Positions 54,715-64,000 of a stretch of DNA of 64,000 nucleotides are shown here, piece by piece. Source of the stretch: Paracoccus subflavus (GTDB lineage Bacteria; Pseudomonadota; Alphaproteobacteria; Rhodobacterales; Rhodobacteraceae); contig NZ_SISK01000006.1 of the NCBI RefSeq assembly GCF_004310345.1, positions 124,001 through 188,000 on the forward strand. The letters are read 5' to 3'. The translations under genes were made by a program, and so were the position numbers. How positions within the stretch are numbered: the stretch's first letter is position 1; each line of letters begins with the position of its first letter. The notes below the pieces were generated by a model. That model searched no databases, was not told where the DNA came from, and worked only from the letters and a program-made list of their open reading frames with translations.

Positions 54715-57371
54715 GCGGTTTCCTCGATCAGTTTCTCGACACGGGCGATGGCGTCATCGGCGGCGGCCAGGCTGGGCGCCCCGCCCTGGGCGCGGTCCGG
54801 CCGTCCGCCGCCGCCCTTGCCCCCCAATGCGGCGGTCGCGGTCTGCACCAGCGTCACCGCACTGATGCGGTCCACCAGATCGGCCGTCACCCCGGCGGCG
54901 ACCGTGGCCTTGCCCTCGGTTTCGGCCAGCACCAGAACGGCGCCGCTGCCAAGCTGCGCCTTCATGTTGTCCACAAGCGCGCCCAGCTCTTTGCCGCCGA
55001 CGCCGTCGATCCTGCGGCCGATGAACTTGACGCCGTTGATGTCCTTGACGGTTTCAGCATCACCGGCGCCGCCCATGGCAAGCTGCCGTTTCAGGTGGGC
55101 CACCTCGTTCGCCAGGGCCTTGCGCTCGTCGGCAAGCGCCTTGACGCGGCTCACCACCTCCCCGGCCTGCGCCTTCAGAAGACCGGCAATCTCTGACACC
55201 TGACTGTCGGCACGGCGCAGATGCGCCAAGGCCGCCTGTCCGGTCAGCGCTTCGATCCGCCGCACTCCGGCGCTGCTGGCACTGTCCCCCAGCACGACAA
55301 AGGCGCCGATATCGCCCGTGCGGGCCACATGGGTGCCGCCGCACAATTCCAGCGAATAGGTCTGCCCGTCGGCGCCCTTGCCGCTGTCGGCAAGCCGCCC
55401 CATCGAGACGACCCGAACCTCGTCGCCGTATTTTTCGCCGAACAGGGCCTGAGCGCCCAGGGCCCGGGCATCGTCGGGGGTCATGATACGCGTTTCGACC
55501 GGGCTGTTCTGGCGAATGAAATCATTCACCTCGGCTTCGATGCGCGCCAGTTCCGCAGGGGAAACCGCCTGACTGTGGCTGAAATCGAACCGCAGCCGTT
55601 CCGCGGCGTTCAGGCTGCCGCGCTGCGCGACATGCGGACCCAGCGCCTGTCGCAGCGCCTCGTGCAGCAGATGCGTCGCGGAATGATTCGCCCGGATGGC
55701 GCCACGGCGCACATGATCCACCGACAGGGTTGCGCCCTGCCCCGGCCGGATGGTGCCGGTCGTGATTTCGGCCATGTGCAGAAAGACGCCCGCGATCCGC
55801 CGGGTGTCGGTCACGCGGGCAATCCCGGTTTCGGTGCGGATCTGGCCGGTATCGCCTACCTGACCGCCCGCCTCGGCATAAAAGGGCGTCTGGTTGACGA
55901 CAAGGGCTGTGGTCTGGCCTGCGGTTGCCTCGGGGGCCTCGGCGCCATTCGCGACGATGGCCAGAACCTGCCCTTCGGCTTCTTCGGTATCATAGCCCAG
56001 GAACTCGGTCGCGCCGTGCCGTTCGGCAAGCTCGAACCAGATGGCGGCATCGCGGGATTCCCCGGACCCTGCCCAGGCTGCACGCGCCCTGGCCTTCTGT
56101 TCAGCCATTGCGGCATCAAAGCCGGCGGTATCCACCGACCGGCCCTGTTCGCGCAGCGCATCCTGCGTCAGATCCAGGGGAAAGCCGTAAGTGTCATAGA
56201 GCTTGAAGGCCGTATCGCCCGGCAGGTTCGCACCCTCCGGCAGCTTTGCCAGCTCGTCCTCCAGCAGCCGCAGGCCCCGGTCCAGGGTCTGGCGGAACCG
56301 GGCCTCCTCGCTGCGCAGGGTTTCCTGGATCAGGGGCTGCGCGCGGGTCAGTTCGGGATAGGCCGCGCCCATCTGCCGGACCAGGGCGGGCACCAGCTTG
56401 TGCATGACCGGATCCTGGGCGCCCAGCATATGCGCGTGCCGCATCGCCCGGCGCATGATCCGCCGCAGCACGTATCCGCGCCCTTCGTTGCTGGGCATCA
56501 CCCCGTCCGCGATCAGAAAGCTGGTGGACCGCAGATGGTCGGCGATGACGCGGTGATGAACCTTGCCCGGCCCGTCGGGATCGGCATTGGTCGCATGGGC
56601 CGACGCCTCGATCAGCGACCGCATCAGATCGGTGTCATAGTTGTCGTGCTTGCCCTGCAACAGCGCGCCGATCCGTTCCAGCCCCATGCCGGTGTCGATG
56701 GACTGCATGTCCAGCGCGCGCATTGACCCGTCCTCGAACTGCTCGTTCTGCATGAAGACAAGGTTCCAGATCTCGATGAAGCGGTCGCCGTCCTCCTCGG
56801 CCGAGCCCGGAGGGCCGCCCCAGATGTGATCGCCATGATCATAGAAGATTTCCGTGCAGGGACCGCAGGGACCGGTCGGACCCATCTGCCAGAAATTATC
56901 GCTGGTCGGGATGCGGATGATCCGGTCGTCCGGCAGGCCCGCGACCTTTTTCCAGATGTTCACCGCCTCGTCATCGGTATGATAGACCGTCACCAGCAGC
57001 TTGTCCTTGGGGATGCCGAAATCCCTGGTCAGCAATTCCCAGGCAAAGGGAATGGCGCCTTCCTTGAAATAATCGCCAAAGCTGAAATTGCCCAGCATCT
57101 CGAAAAAGGTATGGTGGCGCGCGGTATAGCCCACATTGTCCAGGTCGTTGTGCTTGCCGCCCGCGCGCACGCATTTCTGCGCGGTGGTCGCCCGCTTGTA
57201 GTCGCGCGTCTCCACCCCGGTGAACAGGTTCTTGAACTGCACCATGCCCGAGTTGGTGAACATCAGCGTGGGATCGTTGCGCGGCACCAGGGGGGACGAC
57301 TCGACGATGCGGTGACCGTTGCGCTCGAAAAAGGTCAGGAAGGTCGAGCGGATGTCGTTCAGGCTGGGCAT
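54711..57371 (-). CDS. alaS: alanyl-tRNA synthetase
   Basis: An 886-residue class II synthetase. The catalytic domain begins [38 protein letters not shown]. The editing domain has the zinc motif [11 protein letters not shown] with a later [13 protein letters not shown], and the C-terminal C-Ala/DHHA1 domain ends with [15 protein letters not shown]. It charges tRNA-Ala and clears mischarged Ser/Gly. ATG 57371 follows AAGG at 8-nt spacing, whereas ATG 57386 lacks a site. It leads a unit with DUF1330 and the amidotransferase. Confidence 0.97.
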   Translation of the reverse strand: MPSLNDIRSTFLTFFERNGHRIVESSPLVPRNDPTLMFTNSGMVQFKNLFTGVETRDYKRATTAQKCVRAGGKHNDLDNVGYTARHHTFFEMLGNFSFGDYFKEGAIPFAWELLTRDFGIPKDKLLVTVYHTDDEAVNIWKKVAGLPDDRIIRIPTSDNFWQMGPTGPCGPCTEIFYDHGDHIWGGPPGSAEEDGDRFIEIWNLVFMQNEQFEDGSMRALDMQSIDTGMGLERIGALLQGKHDNYDTDLMRSLIEASAHATNADPDGPGKVHHRVIADHLRSTSFLIADGVMPSNEGRGYVLRRIMRRAMRHAHMLGAQDPVMHKLVPALVRQMGAAYPELTRAQPLIQETLRSEEARFRQTLDRGLRLLEDELAKLPEGANLPGDTAFKLYDTYGFPLDLTQDALREQGRSVDTAGFDAAMAEQKARARAAWAGSGESRDAAIWFELAERHGATEFLGYDTEEAEGQVLAIVANGAEAPEATAGQTTALVVNQTPFYAEAGGQVGDTGQIRTETGIARVTDTRRIAGVFLHMAEITTGTIRPGQGATLSVDHVRRGAIRANHSATHLLHEALRQALGPHVAQRGSLNAAERLRFDFSHSQAVSPAELARIEAEVNDFIRQNSPVETRIMTPDDARALGAQALFGEKYGDEVRVVSMGRLADSGKGADGQTYSLELCGGTHVARTGDIGAFVVLGDSASSAGVRRIEALTGQAALAHLRRADSQVSEIAGLLKAQAGEVVSRVKALADERKALANEVAHLKRQLAMGGAGDAETVKDINGVKFIGRRIDGVGGKELGALVDNMKAQLGSGAVLVLAETEGKATVAAGVTADLVDRISAVTLVQTATAALGGKGGGGRPDRAQGGAPSLAAADDAIARVEKLIEETA

Positions 57372-57528
57372 GGGCAGGGCCTTCATGGCTGGATTGCAAA
57401 CCGGACGCGACCGGGCTGGCTTGGTCTACCCGGCACGTCGTTCCCTGTCCAGCAATGCCAGATCATGGCCGCATGAACGGAACAACTTTCATCAACATCG
57501 GTTACCTCCCCTCAAAACGGAGATTCAC

Positions 57529-57615
57529 ATGTTCAAATTCATTGGCGGCACCATCGGCATCATTTTTCTTATCGGCCTGCTTGTCGTCATCGGGATACTG
57601 TCCCTGATCTTTTGA
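57529..57615 (+). CDS. 28-residue single-span membrane peptide
   Basis: A small ORF of 28 codons after a GGAG site 5-6 nt upstream of ATG. The product is nearly all hydrophobic (begins MFKFIGGTIG, then a run of I/L/V/F to the end) with one Lys near the N-terminus. It would be one membrane helix with the N-terminus inside. It sits alone between alaS and recA, followed by a strong hairpin. Function unknown; toxin-like and regulatory membrane peptides both fit. Confidence 0.6.
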   Translation: MFKFIGGTIGIIFLIGLLVVIGILSLIF

Positions 57616-57630
57616 AGCAGCCCTGAACAG

Positions 57631-57662
57631 GCAAAGGGCGCAGCCTGCGCCGCGCCCTTGCA
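57631..57662. terminator. bidirectional hairpin between the small ORF and recA
   Basis: An 8-bp stem (AAGGGCGC / GCGCCCTT, loop of 10) lies between convergent genes, 18 bp past the recA stop. It is flanked by short T/A tracts only, so strength is moderate. Confidence 0.65.
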
Positions 57663-57679
57663 AGGTTCATGGACCCTTT

Positions 57680-58756
57680 TTATTCCTCGGTCAGGCTGTC
57701 GTCATCGGTTTCGCCACCCGCGACGGCGAATTCCAGGCCGTGGCTGGCACGGATCTTGTCCTCGATTGCCATGGCCTTGTCGGGATTGTCGCGCAGGAAC
57801 TGCTTGGCATTCTCGCGCCCCTGGCCGATGCGCTCATCACCATAGGAATACCAGGCCCCCGACTTCTCGACCACGCCGGCCTTGACACCCAGATCGATCA
57901 ACTCACCGACCTTGCTGATGCCTTCGCCATACATGATGTCGAATTCCACCTGCCGGAAGGGCGGCGCGACCTTGTTCTTGACGACCTTGACGCGGGTGGC
58001 ATTGCCGATCACTTCGTCCCGGTCCTTGACCGCGCCGGTGCGGCGGATATCCAGACGGACCGAGGCATAGAATTTCAGCGCATTGCCGCCCGTGGTGGTT
58101 TCCGGGTTGCCGAACATCACCCCGATCTTCATGCGGATCTGGTTGATGAAGATCACCATGCAGTTCGAACGGCCGATGCTGGCGGTCAGCTTGCGCATCG
58201 CCTGGCTCATCAGGCGGGCCTGGCTGCCCATCTGCATGTCGCCCATGTCGCCCTCGATTTCCGACTTGGGCGTCAGCGCCGCGACCGAGTCGACAACCAC
58301 CAGGCTGACCGCGCCGGACCGCACCAGCGTGTCCACGATTTCCAGCGCCTGCTCACCGGTGTCGGGCTGGCTGATCAGCAGTTCATCAAGGTTCACGCCC
58401 AGCTTCCTGGCGTATTGCGGATCAAGGGCATGTTCCGCATCGACAAAGGCGCAAACCCCGCCCTTCTTCTGTTCCTCGGCCACGACATGCAGCGTCAGCG
58501 TGGTCTTGCCCGAGCTTTCCGGCCCGAAGATCTCGATGATGCGGCCCTTGGGCAGACCGCCGATGCCCAGCGCGATGTCCAGACCCAGCGAGCCGGTCGA
58601 GGTGGCCTCGATCTCGGTCACCGGGTTGTCCTTGCCCAGCTTCATGATCGAGCCTTTGCCGAACTGCCGTTCGATCTGGGCCAAGGCGCTGTCGAGCGCC
58701 TTCTGCTTGTCCGCGCTGCGCTTGTCGTTCATGTCGAAGATGCTCGCCTGTACCAT
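57680..58756 (-). CDS. recA: recombinase RecA
   Basis: A 358-residue RecA. Walker A GPESSGKT is at about 78-85, Walker B is [10 protein letters not shown], and the signature [14 protein letters not shown] is intact. The L2 loop is [25 protein letters not shown]. It drives homologous recombination and SOS induction through LexA cleavage. ATG 58756 follows GAGGACGAT; ATG 58732 is a second option. A LexA box lies about 60 bp upstream. The C-terminus is acidic as usual. Confidence 0.98.
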   Translation of the reverse strand: MVQASIFDMNDKRSADKQKALDSALAQIERQFGKGSIMKLGKDNPVTEIEATSTGSLGLDIALGIGGLPKGRIIEIFGPESSGKTTLTLHVVAEEQKKGGVCAFVDAEHALDPQYARKLGVNLDELLISQPDTGEQALEIVDTLVRSGAVSLVVVDSVAALTPKSEIEGDMGDMQMGSQARLMSQAMRKLTASIGRSNCMVIFINQIRMKIGVMFGNPETTTGGNALKFYASVRLDIRRTGAVKDRDEVIGNATRVKVVKNKVAPPFRQVEFDIMYGEGISKVGELIDLGVKAGVVEKSGAWYSYGDERIGQGRENAKQFLRDNPDKAMAIEDKIRASHGLEFAVAGGETDDDSLTEE

Positions 58757-58815
58757 ATCGTCCTCATGGTTATTCCACAGCGCCGCGGACAAGGCAATCA
58801 AACGGCCGCGGTCAT

Positions 58816-58830
58816 GTTCTCTAGTTGTTC
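58816..58830. promoter_or_regulatory. alphaproteobacterial SOS (LexA) box
   Basis: GTTC-TCTAGTT-GTTC matches the known alphaproteobacterial LexA consensus GTTC-N7-GTTC (GAAC-N7-GAAC on the recA strand). It lies 60 bp before the recA start. Confidence 0.88.
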
Positions 58831-58931
58831 TGGGCCTAGATGCGCATTCAGCACGACCTTTTCAAGCGTTAACCAAGACCCCGACCATATACGGTCCGCG
58901 TCGTTTCGACACGGGTTCTCTTGCGGCAGGC

Positions 58932-61022
58932 TCAGGCATCTAGGCGGCGTGGGGGACCTTGCAACTGCTGCGCCACGCATTGAGAAAGCTCTTGCAGGCT
59001 GAAGGGCTTGGCCAGAAAGACGGCATTCGGAACCGGGGCATGGCCTTCGCCGAAGATATCCTCGGTATAGCCCGACATGAAGACGACACGGGTGCCCGGG
59101 CGGTCCATCAGGGCCGTACGCACCCAGGTGGGCCCATCCATGCCGGGCATCACCACGTCGGTGACGAAAATGTCCACAGCCGGGATGATGTCCAGCAGGG
59201 CCAGCGCTTCTTCGGCATTTGCCGCCTCGTGGACCTCGTATCCCTTGAGCCGCAGCGCACGGGCGGCAAAGGCGCGAACCGGGGCTTCATCCTCGACCAG
59301 CAGGACCGAGGCGCGGCGGTCGGGCACTGGGGCGGCGGTCACTGCAGGGGTCAGCGCGATGGCCGGGCGGACAGGTTCCGGGACGCCCGCCTGGGCAGGG
59401 AAATACAGTGAAAAGCAGGTTCCCCGGCCCAGTTCGCTGTCGCAGAAGATATAGCCGCCGGTCTGCTTGACGATCCCATAGGCGGTGGACAGACCCAGAC
59501 CGGTCCCCTCGCCCACGCGTTTGGTGGTAAAGAACGGCTCGAAGATCTTGTCGCGCAGGGCCGGGTCGATGCCGCAGCCTTCATCGGTGACGCGGATGCG
59601 CAGGTATTCGCCCTGCGGCACGGACACCTTGCCAAGACAGTTTGCGTCGCCGATGGTCGCGACATCGGTGCGGATCTCGATATTGCCGCCCGAGGGCATG
59701 GCATCGCGGGCGTTGACGACCAGGTTCATGATGACCTGCTCCAGTTGCCGCTTGTCGGCGCGGATGGCCCGCAGCGCGGTATCGTGGCTGATGGTCAGCG
59801 TGACTTTTCCGCCCACCAGCCGGTTCAGAAGATGCGTCAGGTCGGCCAGCACATCGCGCGGGTCCAGCGTTTCCAGCTTCAACTGCTGGCGGCGGGAAAA
59901 GGCCAGCAACTGCCCGACCAGCGCAGCCGCGCGGTTGGCGTTCTGGCCGATCTGGTCCAGATCCGCATAGTCGGGATCGCCCTTGTCGTGCCGCAGCATC
60001 AGGAGGTCGCAATGCCCCCGAATGGCCGTCAGCAGGTTGTTGAAATCATGCGCGACCCCGCCCGCAAGCTGGCCGATGGCCTGCATCTTCTGGCTTTGCA
60101 CGAACTGCGCCTCGAGGGTCTTGAGCGCACTGGCATCGCTGAGCACGGCGATCACGCCCGGCTGTTCAACCGAATCGACCGCCAGCGTGACCTGAAAGAA
60201 CTGCTCTCCGGCGGCGTCGTCGGGGGATCGCAGCCGCAGAACCTCGGGACGGATGGTATCGCGCCGCGCCGCACAGACTTCGGCAATCCATTCGCCGACG
60301 GGGCGGCCCGGACCGTCCAGAAGGCTGCCGAGATGAACCGGATCGCTCCCCTCGGGCAGGCGGTTTCCCAGCAGGCGGCGGGCGGCGGCATTGGCCCGGC
60401 GGATATGTCCATCGGGCGCGATGCGCAGCAGCGCCACGGGAATGACATCAAAATCGTCGCTGGCCTCTGGCCCGGCTTCGGCCAGCGGGGCAGGAGCGCC
60501 CTGGCGGTGATAGGACCAGACCTGCAAGGGCGCATCCTCGGCCCGGCTGAGCGTCAGCATGTCGCCTGACGCCAGGGTCAGATCGGCGCAACCCGCATGG
60601 CCCGCCCGACGCACCAGGCCGGCGAGATCGGTATCCGCATCCGCCCGCAAGCCCGACAAGAGGCACAGGACATTCTGTCCGGCAATGTCGCCGAAGCCGG
60701 TGCGCGAGGCATCGTTCTGCATCATCACCAGCCCGTCGGAATCACAGATCCAGATCGGATCGAAAGTGGCCGCGACCTCGTCCCGGATGCGGGCCAAAGT
60801 CCGTCGCGCCGCCAGCCGGTCCAGGACATAGGTCAGCGAAATGACGCCCCCCAGGACATACCAGGCCACAGCGACAGTCCCGATCGCCAGGGCCAGAGCC
60901 CCGTAACCGCTCTGCGGAGCGGCCAGGGCGGTCACGGCGGCCATGACCACCGGGAACATCAGGATCGGCAAGGCCACCGCCGCATGGCGCGATGCCGCCG
61001 ATTGCGTTTCCCCGAAAACCAT
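58932..61022 (-). CDS. cckA: CckA-like hybrid sensor histidine kinase
   Basis: A 696-residue membrane kinase. Two N-terminal helices (about 13-35 and 41-67) precede PAS-like domains. The HisKA domain has LAGGVAHDFNNLL with the phospho-His at about 325, followed by the HATPase_c domain (VMNLVVNARDAMP, GTGLGLSTAYGIV) and a receiver domain with Asp at about 622 (VTDVVMPGMDG). This is the CckA layout that phosphorylates ChpT and CtrA to control the cell cycle, motility and gene-transfer functions in Rhodobacteraceae. ATG 61022 follows GGAGGCGA. Confidence 0.92.
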   Translation of the reverse strand: MVFGETQSAASRHAAVALPILMFPVVMAAVTALAAPQSGYGALALAIGTVAVAWYVLGGVISLTYVLDRLAARRTLARIRDEVAATFDPIWICDSDGLVMMQNDASRTGFGDIAGQNVLCLLSGLRADADTDLAGLVRRAGHAGCADLTLASGDMLTLSRAEDAPLQVWSYHRQGAPAPLAEAGPEASDDFDVIPVALLRIAPDGHIRRANAAARRLLGNRLPEGSDPVHLGSLLDGPGRPVGEWIAEVCAARRDTIRPEVLRLRSPDDAAGEQFFQVTLAVDSVEQPGVIAVLSDASALKTLEAQFVQSQKMQAIGQLAGGVAHDFNNLLTAIRGHCDLLMLRHDKGDPDYADLDQIGQNANRAAALVGQLLAFSRRQQLKLETLDPRDVLADLTHLLNRLVGGKVTLTISHDTALRAIRADKRQLEQVIMNLVVNARDAMPSGGNIEIRTDVATIGDANCLGKVSVPQGEYLRIRVTDEGCGIDPALRDKIFEPFFTTKRVGEGTGLGLSTAYGIVKQTGGYIFCDSELGRGTCFSLYFPAQAGVPEPVRPAIALTPAVTAAPVPDRRASVLLVEDEAPVRAFAARALRLKGYEVHEAANAEEALALLDIIPAVDIFVTDVVMPGMDGPTWVRTALMDRPGTRVVFMSGYTEDIFGEGHAPVPNAVFLAKPFSLQELSQCVAQQLQGPPRRLDA

Positions 61023-61102
61023 CCGTCGCCTCCGTCGTCCGCCCCGCTTCAGAGTGGATAACGCCAGACCGCTTAAGATTGCGTTAACGACGCTGTGGCG
61101 GG

Positions 61103-62245
61103 TCATCGACGCTCCATCAAGGCCAGGAAAAAACCGTCGCCGGCGTCCAGCGGTGTCCACAGGTAACGGGAAACGGGTGAAAAATCCGGGACGTCATCAA
61201 GAAATTCCGCGATTTGATCATCGTTTTCCACATCAAGGACCGAACAGGTCATATAGGCTAGATGCCCGCCCCGCCCCACATGCCGGGCCGCCCGGCGCAG
61301 GATCGCCGATTGCAGGGCGGTCAGATCACCCAGCGACGTGGGGGTCAGGCGCCATTTCGAATCGGGTGTGCGGCGCCATGTGCCCGACCCCGAACAGGGC
61401 ACATCGGCCACCACCAAGTCAAAGGCTCCGGATGGAGCGGCCGTCACCTGCACCTGCGCACCCGCCCGCCGCGCACGAACCGGCAGGTCTGCCATGCGGG
61501 CCGGATCGGCATCATGTGCCACCATCGTCAGACCGGATGCCCGTGGCGCGATGGCCAGAGTCTTGCCGCCGCCCCCCGCGCAATAATCCAGGATGCGCAT
61601 TCCCGGTCGGATGGGGAGAGCCGCGCAGGCGAGTTGCGGCGACAGATCCTGCAACTCGACCAGGCCGTTACAATAAACGGGGGACCGCGACAGCCGCCGT
61701 TCGTTTTCCAGAACCTCCAGCGCGGTTTCCAGACACCCATGGGGCGCGGCGGCGATAGCGTCGGCCGCCAGACCCGCGATCACCGTCTGGGACGTGGCCT
61801 TCAGGGTGTTGACCCGCAGCCAGACCGGCGCGCGATCCCGCATCACCGCGGCCACCGCGCCGGCGCGGTCCCCCAGCGACCGGTCCCACAGGGGGCGAAG
61901 CCAGTCCGGCAGATCGCACAGGTCGGCGGCCGAACCGCTGCCTTCGCCCGGCACCAGCGGCGCAGGGGCATGACCCTGCCCGGTGAACAGCGCCGCGAGA
62001 TCGTGCCCGGCCTCGCGAAGCCCGCCGATCATCAGCCCCCGCCCCGTCAGCGCGCCGCCCAGGGCCGCGTGGCTGTTGCGGCGGCGCAGGGCAGTAAAGA
62101 CCAGGTCGCGCACTGCCGCCCGGTCGCCAGACCCGGCGTATCGGCTGGCGCGGGACCAGCGCAAAAGGGCCTGTTCGGCCGGGCGCCCGGCCAGGATGGC
62201 GTCCAGAACCTCGATCGCGGCCGATATGCGGGCGCCCGGGGTCAT
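61103..62245 (-). CDS. RsmB/NOP-family 16S rRNA m5C methyltransferase
   Basis: A 380-residue SAM-dependent RNA cytosine-C5 methyltransferase. SAM motif ILDYCAGGGGKTLA, motif IV VADVPCSGSGTWRR and motif VI AYMTCSVLDVEND with the catalytic Cys are visible. The N-terminal helical region (about 1-130) resembles the NusB-like domain of RsmB but is divergent. It lies between ugd (6 nt) and cckA (80 nt) on the same strand. Confidence 0.9.
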   Translation of the reverse strand: MTPGARISAAIEVLDAILAGRPAEQALLRWSRASRYAGSGDRAAVRDLVFTALRRRNSHAALGGALTGRGLMIGGLREAGHDLAALFTGQGHAPAPLVPGEGSGSAADLCDLPDWLRPLWDRSLGDRAGAVAAVMRDRAPVWLRVNTLKATSQTVIAGLAADAIAAAPHGCLETALEVLENERRLSRSPVYCNGLVELQDLSPQLACAALPIRPGMRILDYCAGGGGKTLAIAPRASGLTMVAHDADPARMADLPVRARRAGAQVQVTAAPSGAFDLVVADVPCSGSGTWRRTPDSKWRLTPTSLGDLTALQSAILRRAARHVGRGGHLAYMTCSVLDVENDDQIAEFLDDVPDFSPVSRYLWTPLDAGDGFFLALMERR

Positions 62246-62251
62246 CGCCGA

Positions 62252-63421
62252 TCAGGTGTCGCGTTGCAGCAGGTCGCGGGTAAAGACCTTGTAGGCCACA
62301 TCGGTCAGATCGTCGTGGCGGCGATTGGCGATGATCAGGTCCGACCGGTCCTTGAAGGCCGCAAGGTCGCGCTCGACCGGGGAATGAAAGAAGTGCTCGT
62401 CCTTAAGCGCAGGTTCATAGACGACGCAGCCGATCCCCTTGGCCTTGATCCGCTTCATGATTCCCTGGATGGCGCTGTCGCGGAAATTGTCCGACCCTTC
62501 CTTCATCACCAGCCGATAGACGCCCACCGTGCGGGGATTTTGCGCAATGATCTGGTCGGCGATGAAATCCTTGCGCGTGCGGTTGGAGTCCACGATGGCC
62601 GCGATCAGGTTCTGCGGCACCGCAGAATAGTTCGCCAATAGCTGTTTCGTGTCCTTGGGCAGGCAATAGCCGCCATAGCCGAAGGACGGGTTGTTGTAAT
62701 AGTCGCCGACCCGCGGATCCAGCCCGACCCCCCGGATGATGGCGCGGGAATCCAGCCCATGGGTCAGGGCATAGCTGTCCAGTTCGTTGAAATAGGCCAC
62801 ACGCATTGCCAGAAAGGTGTTGGAGAACAGCTTGATGGCCTCGGCCTCGGTCGGTTCGGTGAACAGAACCGGGACATTCTCGGCGATCGCACCCTGCGTC
62901 AGCAGATCGGCAAAACGGTGCGCGGCATCGCCCTTGTCGCCGATCACGATGCGGCTGGGATGCAGGTTGTCGTGCAGCGCCATTCCTTCACGCAGGAATT
63001 CGGGCGAAAAGACGATGCCCCCAAAGCCGGTCTGCTGCCGCATCCGGAGGGTGAAACCCACCGGCACCGTGGACTTGACGATGATCGGCGTGGCGGGCGC
63101 GTGCCGGCGCGCGGTGTCGATCACCCCCTCGACCGAGGTCGTATCAAAGCCGTTGGTGCGCGGGTCATAGTTCGTGGGGGTTGCTACCACCACGAAATCG
63201 GCGCCCGACAGGGCCGTTGCGGCATCCGTCGTGGCAGACAGGTCCAGATCGCGTTCGGCAAGATAGCGCAGGACATCGGCGTCCTCGATGGGGCTGCGCC
63301 TGGCGTTCACATCGGCGACCCGGCCCGCATCGATATCGACTGCAACGACCGATGAATGCTGCGCCAACAGCACCGCGTTGGAAAGCCCCACATAGCCCAG
63401 ACCGAAAACGGCAATCTTCAT
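62252..63421 (-). CDS. ugd: UDP-glucose 6-dehydrogenase (short, E. coli Ugd type)
   Basis: A 389-residue nucleotide-sugar dehydrogenase that makes UDP-glucuronate for polysaccharides. The NAD motif is [28 protein letters not shown] and FSPEFLREG follow, and the catalytic Cys is in [16 protein letters not shown]. The length matches the E. coli Ugd subfamily. ATG 63421 gives the standard MKIAVFG start; a longer upstream frame is not needed. It is followed at 6 nt by the methyltransferase gene. Confidence 0.93.
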   Translation of the reverse strand: MKIAVFGLGYVGLSNAVLLAQHSSVVAVDIDAGRVADVNARRSPIEDADVLRYLAERDLDLSATTDAATALSGADFVVVATPTNYDPRTNGFDTTSVEGVIDTARRHAPATPIIVKSTVPVGFTLRMRQQTGFGGIVFSPEFLREGMALHDNLHPSRIVIGDKGDAAHRFADLLTQGAIAENVPVLFTEPTEAEAIKLFSNTFLAMRVAYFNELDSYALTHGLDSRAIIRGVGLDPRVGDYYNNPSFGYGGYCLPKDTKQLLANYSAVPQNLIAAIVDSNRTRKDFIADQIIAQNPRTVGVYRLVMKEGSDNFRDSAIQGIMKRIKAKGIGCVVYEPALKDEHFFHSPVERDLAAFKDRSDLIIANRRHDDLTDVAYKVFTRDLLQRDT

Positions 63422-63631
63422 GACACCCTCATTCGCAGCAGGCCGATGCCCGATTGTGCCGCAGTGACGATGCAAGGAAACAACGGTGCGGTCAAAACGC
63501 AGCATCAATCCCTATTCCACCGGCTCACGTTGTCTTACATGCAAATTTTTCTCTGTAAAAGCAGGTATTCTGTGTCGCTGACAGCCTTGCAGCGCCTTGC
63601 AGCCCCGCCTGCCGTCCGGGGAATCCGGATA

Positions 63632-64000
63632 CTCAAGTTGAACGCCGTAGCAGGGCAGTCACGGGCTGCCGGTAAGCACGAAGACCGCGCGCGTCTGCGG
63701 CTGGTGAAGCGCGAGGATGGCAGCGGCCACAGTGGGTTTTTCGCTACACCTTTCATGGTCGGCGGCGCGAGATGGTCTGGGCAGCATCCTGACCGTGACC
63801 CTGAAGCAGGCTCGAGAGAAGGCGGCCGAATACCGGGCGATGTTGCCAGTCAGGTTGATCCGATCAACGCCCGGGCACGCCACCGTACCGCGAGGAGGCA
63901 CGATCATGACCTGCTGACGGCCCGTGGCCCACGACGCCCTTGAGAGCAACTGGGCAAGCCTCACGCGCGATGGTGCGGCGGGCTTGAACCGCACCTTGGG
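63632..64000 (+). pseudogene. tyrosine integrase N-terminal fragment (DUF4102), frameshifted
   Basis: The three forward frames together spell a DUF4102-type integrase N-terminus: LKLNAV...GKHED, RLRLVKREDGSG, then QWVFRYTFHGRRREM, then GLGSILTVTLKQAREKAAEYRAML and VDPINARARHR. The frame moves by -1 near 63728, 63773 and 63847, each consistent with loss of one base. A later DALESNWASLTRDGAAG in another frame resembles the start of the SAM-like domain. The gene therefore looks decayed and runs off the window. It marks a former phage, island or ICE insertion next to ugd. Confidence 0.75.

Noticed and set aside
63422..63631. Possible tRNA gene as integrase target near the right edge
   Set aside because: No cloverleaf or T-loop GTTCRAAT sequence was found by eye in this stretch.

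Overview
The window looks like a chromosomal segment of a GC-rich alphaproteobacterium of the Rhodobacteraceae, most like Paracoccus or a close relative. This rests on the recA/cckA neighbourhood, an alphaproteobacterial SOS box (GTTC-N7-GTTC) before recA, the roseobacter-type insertion in ValRS, and the density of ABC, TRAP and TTT transporters. No rRNA, tRNA, CRISPR array or complete mobile element was found. The only mobile-element trace is a decayed tyrosine integrase at the right edge.

Layout. (1) 1-7.3 kb: a PLP decarboxylase divergent from an AsnC-type regulator, an HxlR-type regulator, a tandem DUF1428 protein, a GST and valS. (2) 7.5-19.6 kb, minus strand: a catabolic cluster. It holds a DRL/SAF-domain oxidoreductase, E1-alpha, E1-beta and a lipoyl/hydrolase E2, a SorC regulator, a sugar-type ABC importer, a BKACE (DUF849) enzyme and an alpha/beta hydrolase. 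(3) 19.8-21.2 kb: two unrecognised plus-strand genes. (4) 21.2-28.6 kb: a second sugar-type ABC importer with a PfkB kinase, divergent from a zinc alcohol dehydrogenase and a GlpD-like flavoprotein. A motif close to TGAACWWWTG recurs in the control regions of (2) and (4), suggesting one regulon for sugar or polyol use.

(5) 28.8-46.8 kb: a nearly continuous minus-strand cluster with its own LacI regulator that reads as a full sulfoacetate pathway. The steps are uptake by a tripartite tricarboxylate transporter (TctCBA), activation by a CoA ligase (SauT-like), reduction by an acylating aldehyde dehydrogenase (SauS-like), cleavage by Xsc to acetyl phosphate and sulfite, conversion to acetyl-CoA by Pta, sulfite oxidation by SoeABC, and sulfur-anion transport by a YeeE/TsuA-like protein and a SulP transporter.

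(6) 47.0-52.9 kb: a TRAP transporter, a HMG-CoA/citramalyl-CoA-lyase-like enzyme and a family III CoA transferase, divergent from a GntR regulator with clear candidate operators. (7) 53.1-63.4 kb: mostly housekeeping genes. These are a DUF4177 protein, a class II glutamine amidotransferase, DUF1330, alaS, a 28-residue membrane peptide, recA, cckA, an RsmB-family methyltransferase and ugd. (8) 63.6-64.0 kb: the integrase pseudogene, running off the window.

Functions are assigned from motifs and context read by eye. No database search was run.
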